In this document: positions 15,034-24,259 of the stretch, piece after piece
How the letters are laid out: every line of letters begins with the position of its first letter
Position numbering within the stretch: position 1 is the first letter of the stretch
Source: Candidatus Poribacteria bacterium
Lineage (GTDB): Bacteria > Poribacteria > WGA-4E > WGA-3G
Direction of reading: 5' to 3'
Length of the DNA: 64,000 bases
Assembly: GCA_026706025.1 (NCBI GenBank)
Contig: JAPOZO010000093.1
Coordinates: 1-64,000 of the forward strand
Position numbers and translations under genes: made by a program
The notes under the pieces: generated by a model
What the model was told of the DNA's origin: nothing
Seen by the model: only the letters and a program-made list of their open reading frames with translations
The model's database searches: none

Positions 15034-17748
15034 CTAAAACATGAAGCCAGCGCGCAGATACACGCCCGTCAAGTCATCGCCATTAATGATCGCAACGCTC
15101 AAGGTCTGCTTACGTTTGAGAAAAGAGAGCCAGAATCCGCCACCAATACCCGCGTGCCACTTATCGGCATCGTTCGGATCTTCAGCGAAAAAGACCCTGC
15201 CGACATCAGCCGCAATGAACGCGCCGAACTCTCCGGGCACTATGACGTTGATGGGGAGCAGCACAAGTCGCAGTTCGGCATTCCCATACACCGAGGTGTC
15301 TCCAGCGAACCGATTTTTTCGGAAACCGCGTATATGACTATCCGATAGACCGGTAGCAGCAAAGCCGGGCCCGCCGAGGAAGGCACTTTCGTGGAAAGGA
15401 AAAGTCCCCCATACTTTCTTGGCACCTACCCTCAGAGCCAGGGTCGGGTTCGTCGGAATAGGAGCAGTAAGGTAAGTGTGCACTCTACCGTCTATACTGC
15501 CAAAGGGAAACTCCACATCCCAAGCTTCAGGGTAGACAGCTCCAGCAGCCCTGATCAAAAACCCACGAGTGGGATATGCGGGATTGTTTCGCGTGTCGTA
15601 CTTGATTTCACCCGACGCGCCTACCTGACCAAAGTACCCTGTGCCATAATACACCGGACGATCCGGCGAGTAGATGAATCTGTCCTCGTTGGCATCTAAT
15701 GGCGTGCTTGAATACTTGATGATCGGCCCCAGATGCCCGGTCAATACCGAGCGGAGCGGTTCCGCAGGTCCCCCAGGCACATCTTCCTCATGCGCTTTCT
15801 TGCGAAAATAGAGAGAGGGTGTGAAAGCGACATGACTCTGTTCCACCTTATAGAAGGATGACGATTCTGAAATCTGAGTGTCGTTGCCGAATCCGTTGAA
15901 TCGGATTGTCTGGATACCAGAATACTTGAAGCGAACGCTTCCGTCAAGATTGGGCAGTACGCGGCGAAAGTCCCCGGTATAGGAGGCAAAAGGCTCGAAA
16001 CCATTCGTGGCAAGTCCAACGCTGAAAGAATGCCGCGAAGCGAAAGGGGCTTTTCGATAGCCGAAATACATCCGGCTGTGGTGTGCCCTCAAGAACAGAC
16101 CCAGATCCGGATTTACTGTAACGCTCGGATAAGTAAAGGTGTGCTTCCCCCAGTCCAGGGCATACCGGGCAAGTAAAATAGGGATCCATCCCGGAGGACG
16201 TGTGTAGGAAGTCGTATCGACTTTCGCGCCCTTGCCTTTGACAAACTGATTTTTTCCTCGAAAATCATAGAACCGAGTCTTTGAGGCACCAGCCTCGGAG
16301 GCGTTTGTAAACGTGTCGTCCCCACCGCCGCCATCTATACGAACGGTAATGCGCCCGGTTGTGCCTGATATTTCCGCACGGTCATCTCCACCCCGAAGGT
16401 ATATTCGAACTTCTCGCGATTCTTTGGCAGCGAAGGTCCTCTGGAAATAGGGTGCCTTCCTTTCTCCATCGGGACCTTCTATGAGACCGATACGGACGAC
16501 CAAATCACCACTCGGCGTATGCTCACATACGACGTACTCGTTCTGATCCGTCGCCTTGATTTCAGGCTGGCGGGTAATCAATGCATAGTACCTGCTGGCA
16601 AATTGCGGCAATGCGTCCCGTCTCGATTTGAGTGCCTGCGTCAGAGCCTCTCCAACGATGTCGTAATACGGCTGTGGAAGCCGCCTTACCGCTGCCTCTA
16701 TAAGCGGGTCGGGTAGATCCTCGCAAAACGCTGTTACCACCGAGTCCCATGCAGCCTTATCGAGTTCAACAAGGAATTCGCGATCGAGTTCCCAACCCGT
16801 AATCGTCAAGCCCAACAGACTTGGATACTTATCCTCGAATTCCATGAAAACGGGGATACCTCTCCGCGCGACTGCCATGACGACCCCGTCAAGGTCGCTA
16901 AGAGCGTGGTCGCGATCCTCCGGTATCGGGACCCAGATATGCCCTTCACCATCGGGGAACCGCGCCCATCTCCATTGACCATCATGACGGTCTTTGTCGC
17001 CGATGAGAAAATCCATCAATCTCGCCTTTAGAAAAGCGGGGGCATCAACGCGGTTAGAAGGCGTTTCTTCCAAATGCTCCCACAACTTCTCGGTACCGCT
17101 GATCTGCCGGGAACCTGCAAAGCCGGGAGTGTTATCAACCCCTTCGGAAGGGTGTTCCTGTAGTGTTCCTATAAGACCAGCAAATTGCTCGCGGTACTCC
17201 TTGAGCCTCGGATCATCTGGAATAACGACAAGCGTATGCTTGGAATGGAGAATGCCGGTGGCTTCCATCAGCGGATCAATTACAAGTGCGCCTGTCGGCA
17301 GAAGCGCACTCACCATGTTCTGAAGGAAGTCGTCGGCAATCGTTCCCTTGAGGACTTCCCATATCCGTTTGGTGGGATCTTTGTCCAAGGAACGAACCGT
17401 ATACCGGCGGCCATCCTCACCTGTGAAATGAAGGGATATGGACTGTCCGAATCCGCCAGTCCGAAGGGGTGTCAGCCCGCCCCCTACGCTGTCGAGGTCG
17501 AGGACTGCAACTTCGATTGGGGTGGTCCAGAGATCCCGATAGTCGCTGCCGTAGATCCAACGTTTGAACCCGCTGGCACTAAACCTTTCCCCCGGGACGA
17601 CTACGTGGGTCCTGGCACCCTGTGGCGGAATAGATCGATGAATCCGGTATCCTGGAGGAGGTGAGTCCTTCTCAGATGCCGATACTGCTGGCACAGAAAG
17701 CGCAAGCACCAACGAGAGTAAAAGGGCATTCCCTTTAGAAAATATCAT
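15034..17748 (-). CDS. Omp85/BamA-TamA-type barrel protein with kinase-like N-terminal domain
   Basis: The ATG at 17748 is chosen because GGAGG lies 10 bases before it; it gives 904 residues with a signal peptide (MIFSKGNALLLSLVLALS, cut near VSA-SE). The C-terminal third (GEIKYDTRNNPAYPTRGFL, then FLGGPG and HIRGFRKNRFAGD, ending in F) is a surface-antigen/Omp85 barrel in the outer membrane. The N-terminal part has VRSLDKD (about 118-124), LIGDKDRHDGQWRW (about 248-261) and PEDRDHALSDLDG (about 276-288), which resemble the Lys, catalytic Asp-Arg-His and metal-binding Asp of HipA/FAM20-like kinase folds. Kinase activity is an inference only. First gene of a three-gene minus-strand operon. Confidence 0.75.
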   Translation of the reverse strand: MIFSKGNALLLSLVLALSVPAVSASEKDSPPPGYRIHRSIPPQGARTHVVVPGERFSASGFKRWIYGSDYRDLWTTPIEVAVLDLDSVGGGLTPLRTGGFGQSISLHFTGEDGRRYTVRSLDKDPTKRIWEVLKGTIADDFLQNMVSALLPTGALVIDPLMEATGILHSKHTLVVIPDDPRLKEYREQFAGLIGTLQEHPSEGVDNTPGFAGSRQISGTEKLWEHLEETPSNRVDAPAFLKARLMDFLIGDKDRHDGQWRWARFPDGEGHIWVPIPEDRDHALSDLDGVVMAVARRGIPVFMEFEDKYPSLLGLTITGWELDREFLVELDKAAWDSVVTAFCEDLPDPLIEAAVRRLPQPYYDIVGEALTQALKSRRDALPQFASRYYALITRQPEIKATDQNEYVVCEHTPSGDLVVRIGLIEGPDGERKAPYFQRTFAAKESREVRIYLRGGDDRAEISGTTGRITVRIDGGGGDDTFTNASEAGASKTRFYDFRGKNQFVKGKGAKVDTTSYTRPPGWIPILLARYALDWGKHTFTYPSVTVNPDLGLFLRAHHSRMYFGYRKAPFASRHSFSVGLATNGFEPFASYTGDFRRVLPNLDGSVRFKYSGIQTIRFNGFGNDTQISESSSFYKVEQSHVAFTPSLYFRKKAHEEDVPGGPAEPLRSVLTGHLGPIIKYSSTPLDANEDRFIYSPDRPVYYGTGYFGQVGASGEIKYDTRNNPAYPTRGFLIRAAGAVYPEAWDVEFPFGSIDGRVHTYLTAPIPTNPTLALRVGAKKVWGTFPFHESAFLGGPGFAATGLSDSHIRGFRKNRFAGDTSVYGNAELRLVLLPINVIVPGEFGAFIAADVGRVFFAEDPNDADKWHAGIGGGFWLSFLKRKQTLSVAIINGDDLTGVYLRAGFMF

Positions 17749-18374
17749 TAATAATATGCCTCCGTCTCTGTAGAAAGAAGAAAGGTCCATCATGCTTAGG
17801 CGCAGTCTCGGGAAACACCCAAGCAAAACACCTACACAACTCAAGATATTTTATCAAACTCATGTTTGCAAAAACCGTGCCAACGCTTCTAACCTTCCGA
17901 TTTGTCATCGTGTTTCTACGGGTTCACATACCATACACCCTTGTAAAATCAGGGTTTCTAACATCTTATTAATTTTAAACCCAATGAGAACTCGTTTCGC
18001 TAACCCGTGTAAAACCGCAAAAATTTTTGTGGGACTTGCCAAAGTTTTTAACTTCAGAAAAGATTTTGGTTTTGCCAAAAGGAACGTTCCACATATTGGT
18101 TCACGAAGGCACCGAGAAGACAAATAGCACAAAGCGTTATAATAGGGCTATTTTAAATATTATTCAAGTGAAAATAATCAAGCCTATACCCAACTTTATA
18201 CTATACGATACTTTACGACAAAAGCAAATTATACAGAACTATTTAGTTTTCGGTTTTTTCCTAATATTTTTCACATCTGTTAATATTGGGACATAAATAG
18301 ATACAGCGTGACTTTTCACGCTGCATCAACTATAATTCACCGTAAAAAAATCTCCACATTTTTTGAGGTGAATC
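17749..18374. other. AT-rich intergenic region without genes
   Basis: About 630 bases with no credible coding sequence in either strand; open frames here are short and of low complexity. It contains the ribosome site of the 17748 gene at its left end and a hairpin at 18304-18323 just before the transposase remnant. Confidence 0.5.
18304..18323. repeat. 8-bp-stem hairpin ahead of the transposase remnant
   Basis: CAGCGTGA (18304-18311) and its exact complement (18316-18323) flank a CTTT loop. It may be part of the left end of the former insertion sequence or a terminator protecting it from outside transcription. Confidence 0.4.
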
Positions 18375-18593
18375 ATGACAAGAAATGCCTCTGGTTTCCA
18401 CTTACTTGATATATTACCAGAAGTGCCGGATCCACGCAATAAAAAAGGTGTCGCTATTGATGGAAATCAAGAGTTATGCGGTGTTGAAGACACAAAAACC
18501 AGATACAGGACACATTTACTCTCCGCTATAACTACGCCCTTTCGCGTCACCCTATCCATCGCGAGAAATATGAGTTCTGAATCTTCGTCCTGA
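18375..18593 (+). pseudogene. Remnant of an ISAs1-type transposase
   Basis: The frame opens with MTRNASGFHLLDILPEVPDPRNKKG, which has the LL-x-L-x-[DE]-x-PDPR pattern of the DDE_Tnp_1-associated N-terminal domain of ISAs1 transposases, and then jumps directly to VAIDGN, the segment that normally follows about 80 residues later (AIDGK). A following frame change reads KTQKPDTGHIYSPL. So the gene has an internal deletion and at least one frameshift and no DDE core. About 220 of an expected 1,100 bases remain. Confidence 0.6.
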
Positions 18594-18644
18594 TTTTTTC
18601 ATTGACTTGTGTATCTAAAACCTGTATCCTTATCAAAAACCAAC

Positions 18645-18744
18645 AGGACTTACGCAAATTCAGCACGCGCTGGTAGATTTTTAAGTTTTTAACCCCCTAA
18701 ATCCCCCTTATCAGGGGGACTTTAAGAGGTAGTGCATAAGTCCT
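18645..18744. mobile_element. MITE-like element, 100 bp, same ends as the one at 8725
   Basis: AGGACTTACGCA (18645-18656) is matched at 11 of 12 positions by the inverted copy at 18733-18744. The interior is different from the 8725 element and contains a C5T-TATC-AG5 hairpin. No ORF. Confidence 0.6.
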
Positions 18745-18837
18745 AACCAACATGCTTCTCCCCGGAGGGTGCTATGAAGCATTACCCAAGAAGTCAACAT
18801 ACTATTTCGTCAGTTAAGCGATACCCTCATTAAAAAA

Positions 18838-20034
18838 ATGAAAATCCTTTTCCTATCGCCTACTGTGCCGTTTCCACTCACCGATGGCGGACGTATTCGG
18901 GTTTTTAATCTCCTTAAACAGATTGCAGCGAAAAGCGATGTGACACTGCTCGCTTTGGAGACACAACCGACAGATGCGGCCGGGGTTGCCCAATTGCAGC
19001 AGTTAGGCATTCAGGTTCACCTCGTCCGCAACGCACCGACACTTCCACGCGTATCGTTCGGTACACTCGTCAACGCCTTCCTCAAACGGCAACCGATTAC
19101 TATTGCCCGCTATGCCCTACCTGCCTATCGTCAGAAATTTAGGGAGTTAGTCGCGACGGAAGACTTCGATCTCGTCCATTATGAGATGTTCCATACAGCA
19201 CAGTTTCGGACGGACACCGACCTGCCCGGTGTGCTTTCACAACAGAACGTCGACTCTGCGATCTGGCAGCGACTCTGCGATGAAACGACCAATCCGTTCT
19301 ATAAATTCGCGTATTGGACGCAGCAGCTTGCATTCCAACGCTATGAACGCGTGCTAAGCCCAAAGTTCGACGCGGTCACGTGTACTTCTGACATTGATGC
19401 CGCCGTTTTTCAACGACACTGCGCGGCGGATACCATTGAGATCATCCCGAACGGTGTAGATGTCACGCATTACCAACCTGATTTTACGTCTGAAGCCTCT
19501 GCACACCTCATTTATATTGGGAGTATGGATTGGTATCCGAATGAAGACGCTGTCGCCTTCTTTGCCGATGCGGTATTACCACAAATACAAGAGAAGGTCC
19601 CCGATGTCCAATTTTCGATTGTCGGTGGCAACCCATCGGCACGTGTGCAAAAGTTAACCGAGAGAGCAGGCGTTATTGTCACCGGACGCGTCCCGGAGAT
19701 CAAACCCTATTTCGCCGAAGCGACGGTTTTTGTCGTGCCGTTGCGCATCGGGAGCGGCACACGCCTAAAAATCCTTGAAGCGTTGGCGATGGGTAAAGCG
19801 ATTGTCTCCACGTCAGTCGGTGCGGAGGGTTTAGACCTCAAAGACGGTGAAGAAATCTTTATCGCCGATGAACCGACAGTTTTTGCCGATGCTGTCACCC
19901 GACTCCTCACAGACCCCTCACTTCGTCGTAGGATTGGCGAAAATGGACGCGCCCGCGTCGAGCAGGATTATGATTGGCGCAGCATCGGTGGAAAACTCCA
20001 TGCCCTCTACGAATCCCTTATCAAGACAAAATAG
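18838..20034 (+). CDS. GT4-family glycosyltransferase
   Basis: 398 residues. GT-B fold: N-terminal KILFLSPTVPFPLTDGGRIRVFNLL typical of acceptor domains that begin with a Gly-rich loop, linker DVTHYQPDF, and the C-terminal nucleotide-sugar domain with HLIYIGSMDWYPN, GRVPEIKPYF and the E-x7-E signature region RIGSGTRLKILEALAMGKAIVST. It is of the same subtype as the protein at 43227 (both open KILFLS and share the GSG-x4-ILEAMAMG-type block). Probably builds an envelope glycan. No ribosome site is evident before the ATG. The stop is directly followed by a TCAGTT repeat. Confidence 0.88.
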   Translation: MKILFLSPTVPFPLTDGGRIRVFNLLKQIAAKSDVTLLALETQPTDAAGVAQLQQLGIQVHLVRNAPTLPRVSFGTLVNAFLKRQPITIARYALPAYRQKFRELVATEDFDLVHYEMFHTAQFRTDTDLPGVLSQQNVDSAIWQRLCDETTNPFYKFAYWTQQLAFQRYERVLSPKFDAVTCTSDIDAAVFQRHCAADTIEIIPNGVDVTHYQPDFTSEASAHLIYIGSMDWYPNEDAVAFFADAVLPQIQEKVPDVQFSIVGGNPSARVQKLTERAGVIVTGRVPEIKPYFAEATVFVVPLRIGSGTRLKILEALAMGKAIVSTSVGAEGLDLKDGEEIFIADEPTVFADAVTRLLTDPSLRRRIGENGRARVEQDYDWRSIGGKLHALYESLIKTK

Positions 20035-20163
20035 TTGTCAGTACTCAATTATCAGTTGTCAGCAAAGAGGGTTCTGATTAAACAGGTGCCCCTTTTCACA
20101 TCCGTAAGCAGGACGATTTAGTTTTAAGGATTTATTGTGTTTCAGGTCTTTTTTTAAAGATCC

Positions 20164-20185
20164 GGTGCGGTTAGGAAACCGCACC
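20164..20185. repeat. Hairpin repeat, GGTnCGGTT family
   Basis: Two exact 9-base arms around a 4-base AGGA loop, followed by TACCGG. The same design with one changed base pair (a compensated G-C to T-A change) recurs at 21334-21355 and 57033-57054. Confidence 0.75.
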
Positions 20186-20259
20186 TACCGGGTTTGGGGT
20201 CCGAAAATTTGGTAAGAAAATGGAAAACTAAATAACCCTGCATCCGTAAGCCCCAAAAG

Positions 20260-20288
20260 TTGATTTTTTTTATGGAATGTGTTAATAT
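20260..20288 (+). promoter_or_regulatory. Candidate promoter for the LamG gene
   Basis: TTGATT (20260-20265) and TAATAT (20283-20288) with a 17-base spacer; each matches four of six consensus bases. It lies 64 bases before the ATG at 20352. Confidence 0.3.
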
Positions 20289-20351
20289 TTGGCTTAGACT
20301 TAGATCAACCCTCTAACTTCAATAATGAACCACTTAAAAGGAGCGATTCCG

Positions 20352-21101
20352 ATGAAAGTCTTTACGTTATTTTTGGCGGTCACCTTTTTACTGATGAGTG
20401 CCACTTTAGGGATTACCGGCGAAGATCCAGATTTAGTGGCATACTACCCGTTTGATGGTGACTCAGAAGACGCAACAGGCAACGATAACCACGGCGAAAT
20501 TACTGGCGGATCCAAGTGGGTTAAAGGTAAATTCGGGGACGCGATCGAACTTGACGCGACTGCTTACGTCGAGATGCAAGTCTCCGACTCACTTCACGGG
20601 GACATCTTCAAAGCAGACCCGTTCACAATTTCGGCTTGGGTTAATCCCAACTTTGAAGGCACCACATGGGAACATATCTGGCGGAGTCTTCCGGGTGCTT
20701 CTGGACACAATACCTTCTTTCTCAACAAAGACCAAGGGCTCCTCTCTTGGCGCGGACAGGTCGGTGGATGGACGGTCCTGTGTCAGAGCGACGGTGGGAT
20801 CGTTGAAAAGGATAAATGGATGCATGTAGCCGTCACAGGCGATGGCGATAAATTCAAAATTTATGCTGATGGTGAGATGGTCGCCGAAACGGACTTCCAA
20901 GAGACCCGTGGTGAGAATGTAACCTACCGCATTGGCGGCACAGGTGGCGAGACTTTTGCCGGTTTAATGGACGATTACGCAGTCTTCATCCGTGCGTTAG
21001 ACGAAGACGAAATCAATCTGATCATGGAAGGCGTTGAAACGTTCCTGCCCGTCGAACCGCGAGGTAAACTTGCAACACAATGGGCAGCCCTCAAACGCTA
21101 A
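20352..21101 (+). CDS. Secreted LamG-domain protein with C-terminal WxxLK tag
   Basis: ATG at 20352 follows AAAAGGAG; the earlier ATG at 20325 has no site. 249 residues. Signal peptide (MKVFTLFLAVTFLLMSATLG). Then a LamG-like jelly roll (PF13385 type): DLVAYYPFDGDSEDATGNDNHG, then GKFGDAIEL, FTISAWVNP, WMHVAVTGDGDKFKIYADGE, GLMDDYAVFIRALDEDEI. This fold binds sugars or proteins and is common in Poribacteria and Planctomycetes. The last 16 residues (21051-21101) have V-E-P-x2-K-L-A-x2-W-x2-L-K plus a final Arg. No enzyme domain is attached. Confidence 0.85.
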   Translation: MKVFTLFLAVTFLLMSATLGITGEDPDLVAYYPFDGDSEDATGNDNHGEITGGSKWVKGKFGDAIELDATAYVEMQVSDSLHGDIFKADPFTISAWVNPNFEGTTWEHIWRSLPGASGHNTFFLNKDQGLLSWRGQVGGWTVLCQSDGGIVEKDKWMHVAVTGDGDKFKIYADGEMVAETDFQETRGENVTYRIGGTGGETFAGLMDDYAVFIRALDEDEINLIMEGVETFLPVEPRGKLATQWAALKR

Positions 21102-21333
21102 TTTCAGAACCAGTAGATGCGGTTTGCATTTGTAGAGATGGGTTACAGCGGGGCATCGTTGCTATCTGGAGCGAAAACATGTTTCTCATCATAATTGACC
21201 TTAAAACATAGCAGAATCTCCAGATGCCGCCCCTACGGGGCTTAGTTCTGTGAGGTCCCGTTTTTCTATACAGATGCCGTCGCTACGCGATTGAAGAGGT
21301 TTTTGAAGTCTTAAAGGTTTCTGCGCAGTATCC

Positions 21334-21355
21334 GGTTCGGTTAGGAAACCGAACC
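21334..21355. repeat. Hairpin repeat, GGTnCGGTT family
   Basis: Exact 9-base arms around AGGA, followed by TACCGG; second member of the family described at 20164. Confidence 0.75.
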
Positions 21356-21383
21356 TACCGGACCTGGGGAACCGTATCGTCCT

Positions 21384-21630
21384 GTAGGTTGGGTTGAACG
21401 GATACCACCGAAACCCGTCAAATCAGAGAAAACACAACTTTCTCCAGAGACACAACTGCCCCCAGAAACCGAGTGAAACCCAACGCTTTGGATACCGTGA
21501 AGTTCCCGAAACCTTGACAGTGTAAAGTTGGGTTTCACTCCGTTGATGAGTAGATATAGCGGGATACTAACTTTCAGGTGCTTTTGGCATATCAACACCT
21601 GATTTCTCAACGCCGTTCAACCCAACCTAC
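21384..21630. mobile_element. Nested inverted-repeat element, MITE-like, 247 bp
   Basis: 18 bases at 21384-21401 (GTAGGTTGGGTTGAACGG) recur exactly inverted at 21613-21630. Inside, GAGTGAAACCCAAC (21471-21484) recurs inverted at 21527-21540. The element has no ORF and begins GTAG and ends CTAC like the small hairpins in this genome. Confidence 0.6.
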
Positions 21631-22017
21631 GGGACTAAGAGGGCTATGAATCTTCAAGGTTCCCTGGTAGTATACAGTTAGGTTGGAATGCAGGTCGCAA
21701 GAAACCCCCCAGCAAAACACCCTCCGTTATCCCCCTAACCTTCCATATCCCCTCTTATCAGGAGGCACGGGGCAGGTGAGTACACCGCAAAACCGAACCT
21801 ACCGGGCCTGGGCCTGAGACGGTTATTTTTTTAAAATTGACATCTATGGTGTTCTGTGTTCATGGTTTTACCTCCTTGTGAAATGCTGCGAAATGCTCCC
21901 GCTTTAATTTGGATTTCTCCAGAATTATAACGTAGTATATCCCAAGTATTAACATCTATGAAAACACAACGCAAAAAATTTACAATTGAATGACTCTGCG
22001 GCTATCCCACATTTCCC

Positions 22018-22046
22018 TTGCACTCTTATCCTGTTTCTGATAGAAT
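22018..22046 (+). promoter_or_regulatory. Candidate promoter for the LarA-like gene
   Basis: TTGCAC (22018-22023) and TAGAAT (22041-22046, five of six -10 bases) with a 17-base spacer, 35 bases before the ATG at 22082. It lies within the in-frame extension to 21986 and so argues for the later start. Confidence 0.4.
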
Positions 22047-22081
22047 TGCCTGTAAAATCCAAACATAAAGGATGGAAACGC

Positions 22082-23335
22082 ATGGCACTTCCAAAAATGA
22101 CACGGATTCAACAGGAGTTTGAGGCACCCGTTCTCGCTGATCTCCCGGCAGCGATTCACGCAGAATTAGATCGGATTAACGCCTCGGCTATTGTCAAACC
22201 CGGTGAAACTGTTGCGATTACCGCTGGCAGCCGCGGTGTCGCGAATGTTGATATAGCTGTTAAAGCAACGGTTGATTATCTCAAAGGACTCGGCGCGAAA
22301 CCGTTTGTGGTTCCAGCGATGGGGAGCCACGGTGGTGCAACCGCTGAAGGACAACGAAGCGTCCTGGAACATTACGGTATCACCGAGGAGACCGTCGGCG
22401 CACCGGTGAAAGCGACAATGGAGGTCGTGGAACTCGGAAAAACGGCAGATGGCTTGCCGGTTTTCTTTGATCGGTATGCTGCTGAAGCGGATCACGTCGT
22501 CCCGCTGAATCGTATCAAGGCACATACAGATTTTAACGGCTCCATCGAGAGCGGCTTGATGAAAATGATGGTGATCGGACTCGGCAAACAGCAGGGGGCA
22601 AACCTCTACCACCGCGCCTTCTTCCAGTATAGCTTTGAACACGTCATCACTGCAGTCGGCGGCTTCATTCTCGACACCGGAAAACTTGCTTTCGGTTTGG
22701 GTCTGATCGAAAACGCACATGAAGATACCGCGAAGGCGGTAGCGATGCCCGCTGCACAACTTCTTCAAAGCGAACGTGAACTGCTCGTTGAGGCGAAATC
22801 GCTGATGGGACGACTCCCATTCGATGAACTTGATCTGCTGATCGTGGATTGGACAGGCAAAAATATCAGTGGCACCGGTATGGATACGAATGTCATCGGC
22901 AGGATGATGCAGAACTTTGAACCTGAACCGGCAAAACCCGCGATTCTCCGTATCTTTGTCCGGGATCTCACTGAAGAGAGCGACGGCAACGCCACTGGTA
23001 TCGGACTCGCCGATTTCACAACGACCCGCCTTGTGGAGAAGATTGATCGACACTCGACCTACATGAACGGTATCACCGCGCTTGGACCGCAGAAGTCAAA
23101 AATCCCCTTCTACTACGACACCGACCGCGAAGCGATTGAAATTGCATTGGACACCATCGGTCTCACCGAACCGGAAGATGCACGGGTTATCCGGATTGAA
23201 AGCACATTGAGATTGACGGAACTCGACATCTCTGAGGTGTTGCTTGAAGATGCGAAATTGCATTCGAGGTTAGCGGTTATCGGGGACACGAAGCCGTTTA
23301 CGTTTGATGATGCAGGTAACCTGTTGCCTTTTTAA
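22082..23335 (+). CDS. LarA-like (DUF2088) lactate-racemase-domain protein
   Basis: ATG at 22082 follows AAAGGATGG and opens MALPKMTRIQQEF; 417 residues. The N-terminal domain matches LarA_N/DUF2088: GETVAITAGSRGVANVD, PFVVPAMGSHGGATAEGQR (the His is in the place of a LarA active-site His), then NRIKAHTDFNGSIESGLMKMMVIGLGKQQGA. Enzymes of this family use a nickel-pincer nucleotide to racemise or epimerise 2-hydroxy acids, but many members have unknown substrates. LarC, the nickel-inserting enzyme of that cofactor, is encoded at 31955-33277, which supports a nickel-pincer role. LarB and LarE are not in the window. Confidence 0.8.
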   Translation: MALPKMTRIQQEFEAPVLADLPAAIHAELDRINASAIVKPGETVAITAGSRGVANVDIAVKATVDYLKGLGAKPFVVPAMGSHGGATAEGQRSVLEHYGITEETVGAPVKATMEVVELGKTADGLPVFFDRYAAEADHVVPLNRIKAHTDFNGSIESGLMKMMVIGLGKQQGANLYHRAFFQYSFEHVITAVGGFILDTGKLAFGLGLIENAHEDTAKAVAMPAAQLLQSERELLVEAKSLMGRLPFDELDLLIVDWTGKNISGTGMDTNVIGRMMQNFEPEPAKPAILRIFVRDLTEESDGNATGIGLADFTTTRLVEKIDRHSTYMNGITALGPQKSKIPFYYDTDREAIEIALDTIGLTEPEDARVIRIESTLRLTELDISEVLLEDAKLHSRLAVIGDTKPFTFDDAGNLLPF

Positions 23336-23407
23336 GCGGTCAGCCATCAGTAGGTGTCGCGAGCAAAGTTCGCGCCTACACAATGTGAGCGGTTTGCGGG
23401 GACAAAG

Positions 23408-24259
23408 ATGCGGAAACTCAGAATTATCTTAGAGATGATCAAATTTGAACATACCGTCTTCGCGCTTCCGTTTGCTGTGATGAGTGCTTTTATCGCATCG
23501 GACGGCTTTCCGCCGCTCCGAAAACTCGGCTGGATTCTCGTAGCGATGGTAGGGGCAAGGAGTTGCGCTATGGCGTTTAACCGACTCGCCGATGCTGAGA
23601 TTGATAGCATAAACCCGCGCACTGCCATGCGTGCGATTCCTGCGGGTTTAATCACAACGGGCGCGGTATGGTGTTTTACCATTGTTTCTGCCGGCCTGTT
23701 GGTTTTCGCGGCATGGCGGTTGAACCCGCTCGCTTTTGCTTTATCACCCGTCGCACTTGCTGTGGTTATGGGTTATTCCTATACCAAACGTTTTACCGCA
23801 TTCTCTCACTTCTGGCTCGGACTCGCGCTCTCCATCTCACCCGTCGGTGCGTGGATTGCAATCAAAGGAAGCTTCGCGTTGCCACCGATAGTCCTGTGTC
23901 TTGTTGTGCTGCTTTGGACAGCCGGATTTGACATCATCTATGCGTGTCAAGATGTCAACTTCGATAGGAAACACGGACTACACTCCGTCCCTGCGAAAAT
24001 CGGGATCCGGTGGGCGTTATGGCTCTCGTCTGGTTTGCACGTCATCGCCGTGCTGCTCCTTCTCGGTATCCCGCACCTTGTTGCGTTAGGGGTTTTCTAT
24101 TATATCGGTGTCGGTATCGTCGTGTTAATTTTTATCTATGAACACGCAATCGTCAAACCGACAGACCTATCCCGTGTCAACCTCGCCTTCTTCACACTGA
24201 ACGGCATGATTAGCCTTGTCTTGATGGCACTCTCAATTGCCGATATTTTACTGTTATAG
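23408..24259 (+). CDS. UbiA-family prenyltransferase (UbiA/MqnP type)
   Basis: ATG at 23408 gives 283 residues starting MRKLRIILEMIKFEHTVFALPFA, the normal start for the family. First Asp motif NRLADAEID (58-66) and second motif DIIYACQDVNFDRKHGLHSVP (start at 175) bind the prenyl diphosphate through Mg; eight to nine membrane segments surround them. It should attach a polyprenyl chain to an aromatic acid in quinone biosynthesis. Soluble-acid substrate could be 4-hydroxybenzoate or the futalosine-pathway naphthoate; the MqnP-type is plausible for an anaerobe-derived lineage but not shown. A GTAG-foot hairpin lies in the gap before it (near 23350-23378). Confidence 0.87.
   Translation: MRKLRIILEMIKFEHTVFALPFAVMSAFIASDGFPPLRKLGWILVAMVGARSCAMAFNRLADAEIDSINPRTAMRAIPAGLITTGAVWCFTIVSAGLLVFAAWRLNPLAFALSPVALAVVMGYSYTKRFTAFSHFWLGLALSISPVGAWIAIKGSFALPPIVLCLVVLLWTAGFDIIYACQDVNFDRKHGLHSVPAKIGIRWALWLSSGLHVIAVLLLLGIPHLVALGVFYYIGVGIVVLIFIYEHAIVKPTDLSRVNLAFFTLNGMISLVLMALSIADILLL

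Larger units (their letters stand above)
20035..20351. other. Intergenic region with repeats and a candidate promoter
   Basis: Begins with a TCAGTT-type array (20035-20062) right after the glycosyltransferase stop, then a GTAG-foot hairpin (20164-20185) and the candidate promoter at 20260-20288. No gene. Confidence 0.5.
21102..22081. other. Repeat-rich intergenic region, about 980 bp
   Basis: Holds a GTAG-foot hairpin (21334-21355), a nested inverted-repeat element (21384-21630), a 15-base word GGTGAGTACACCGCA (21775-21789) that recurs at 56504-56518, the 3' half of another hairpin repeat near 21790, and the promoter candidate 22018-22046. The open frame on the minus strand at 21341-21610 runs through the inverted repeats and is not a credible gene. 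Confidence 0.6.

Noticed and set aside
21341-21610. 89-residue minus-strand open frame
   Set aside because: It runs across inverted repeats, has no ribosome site and its protein looks like translated repeat.
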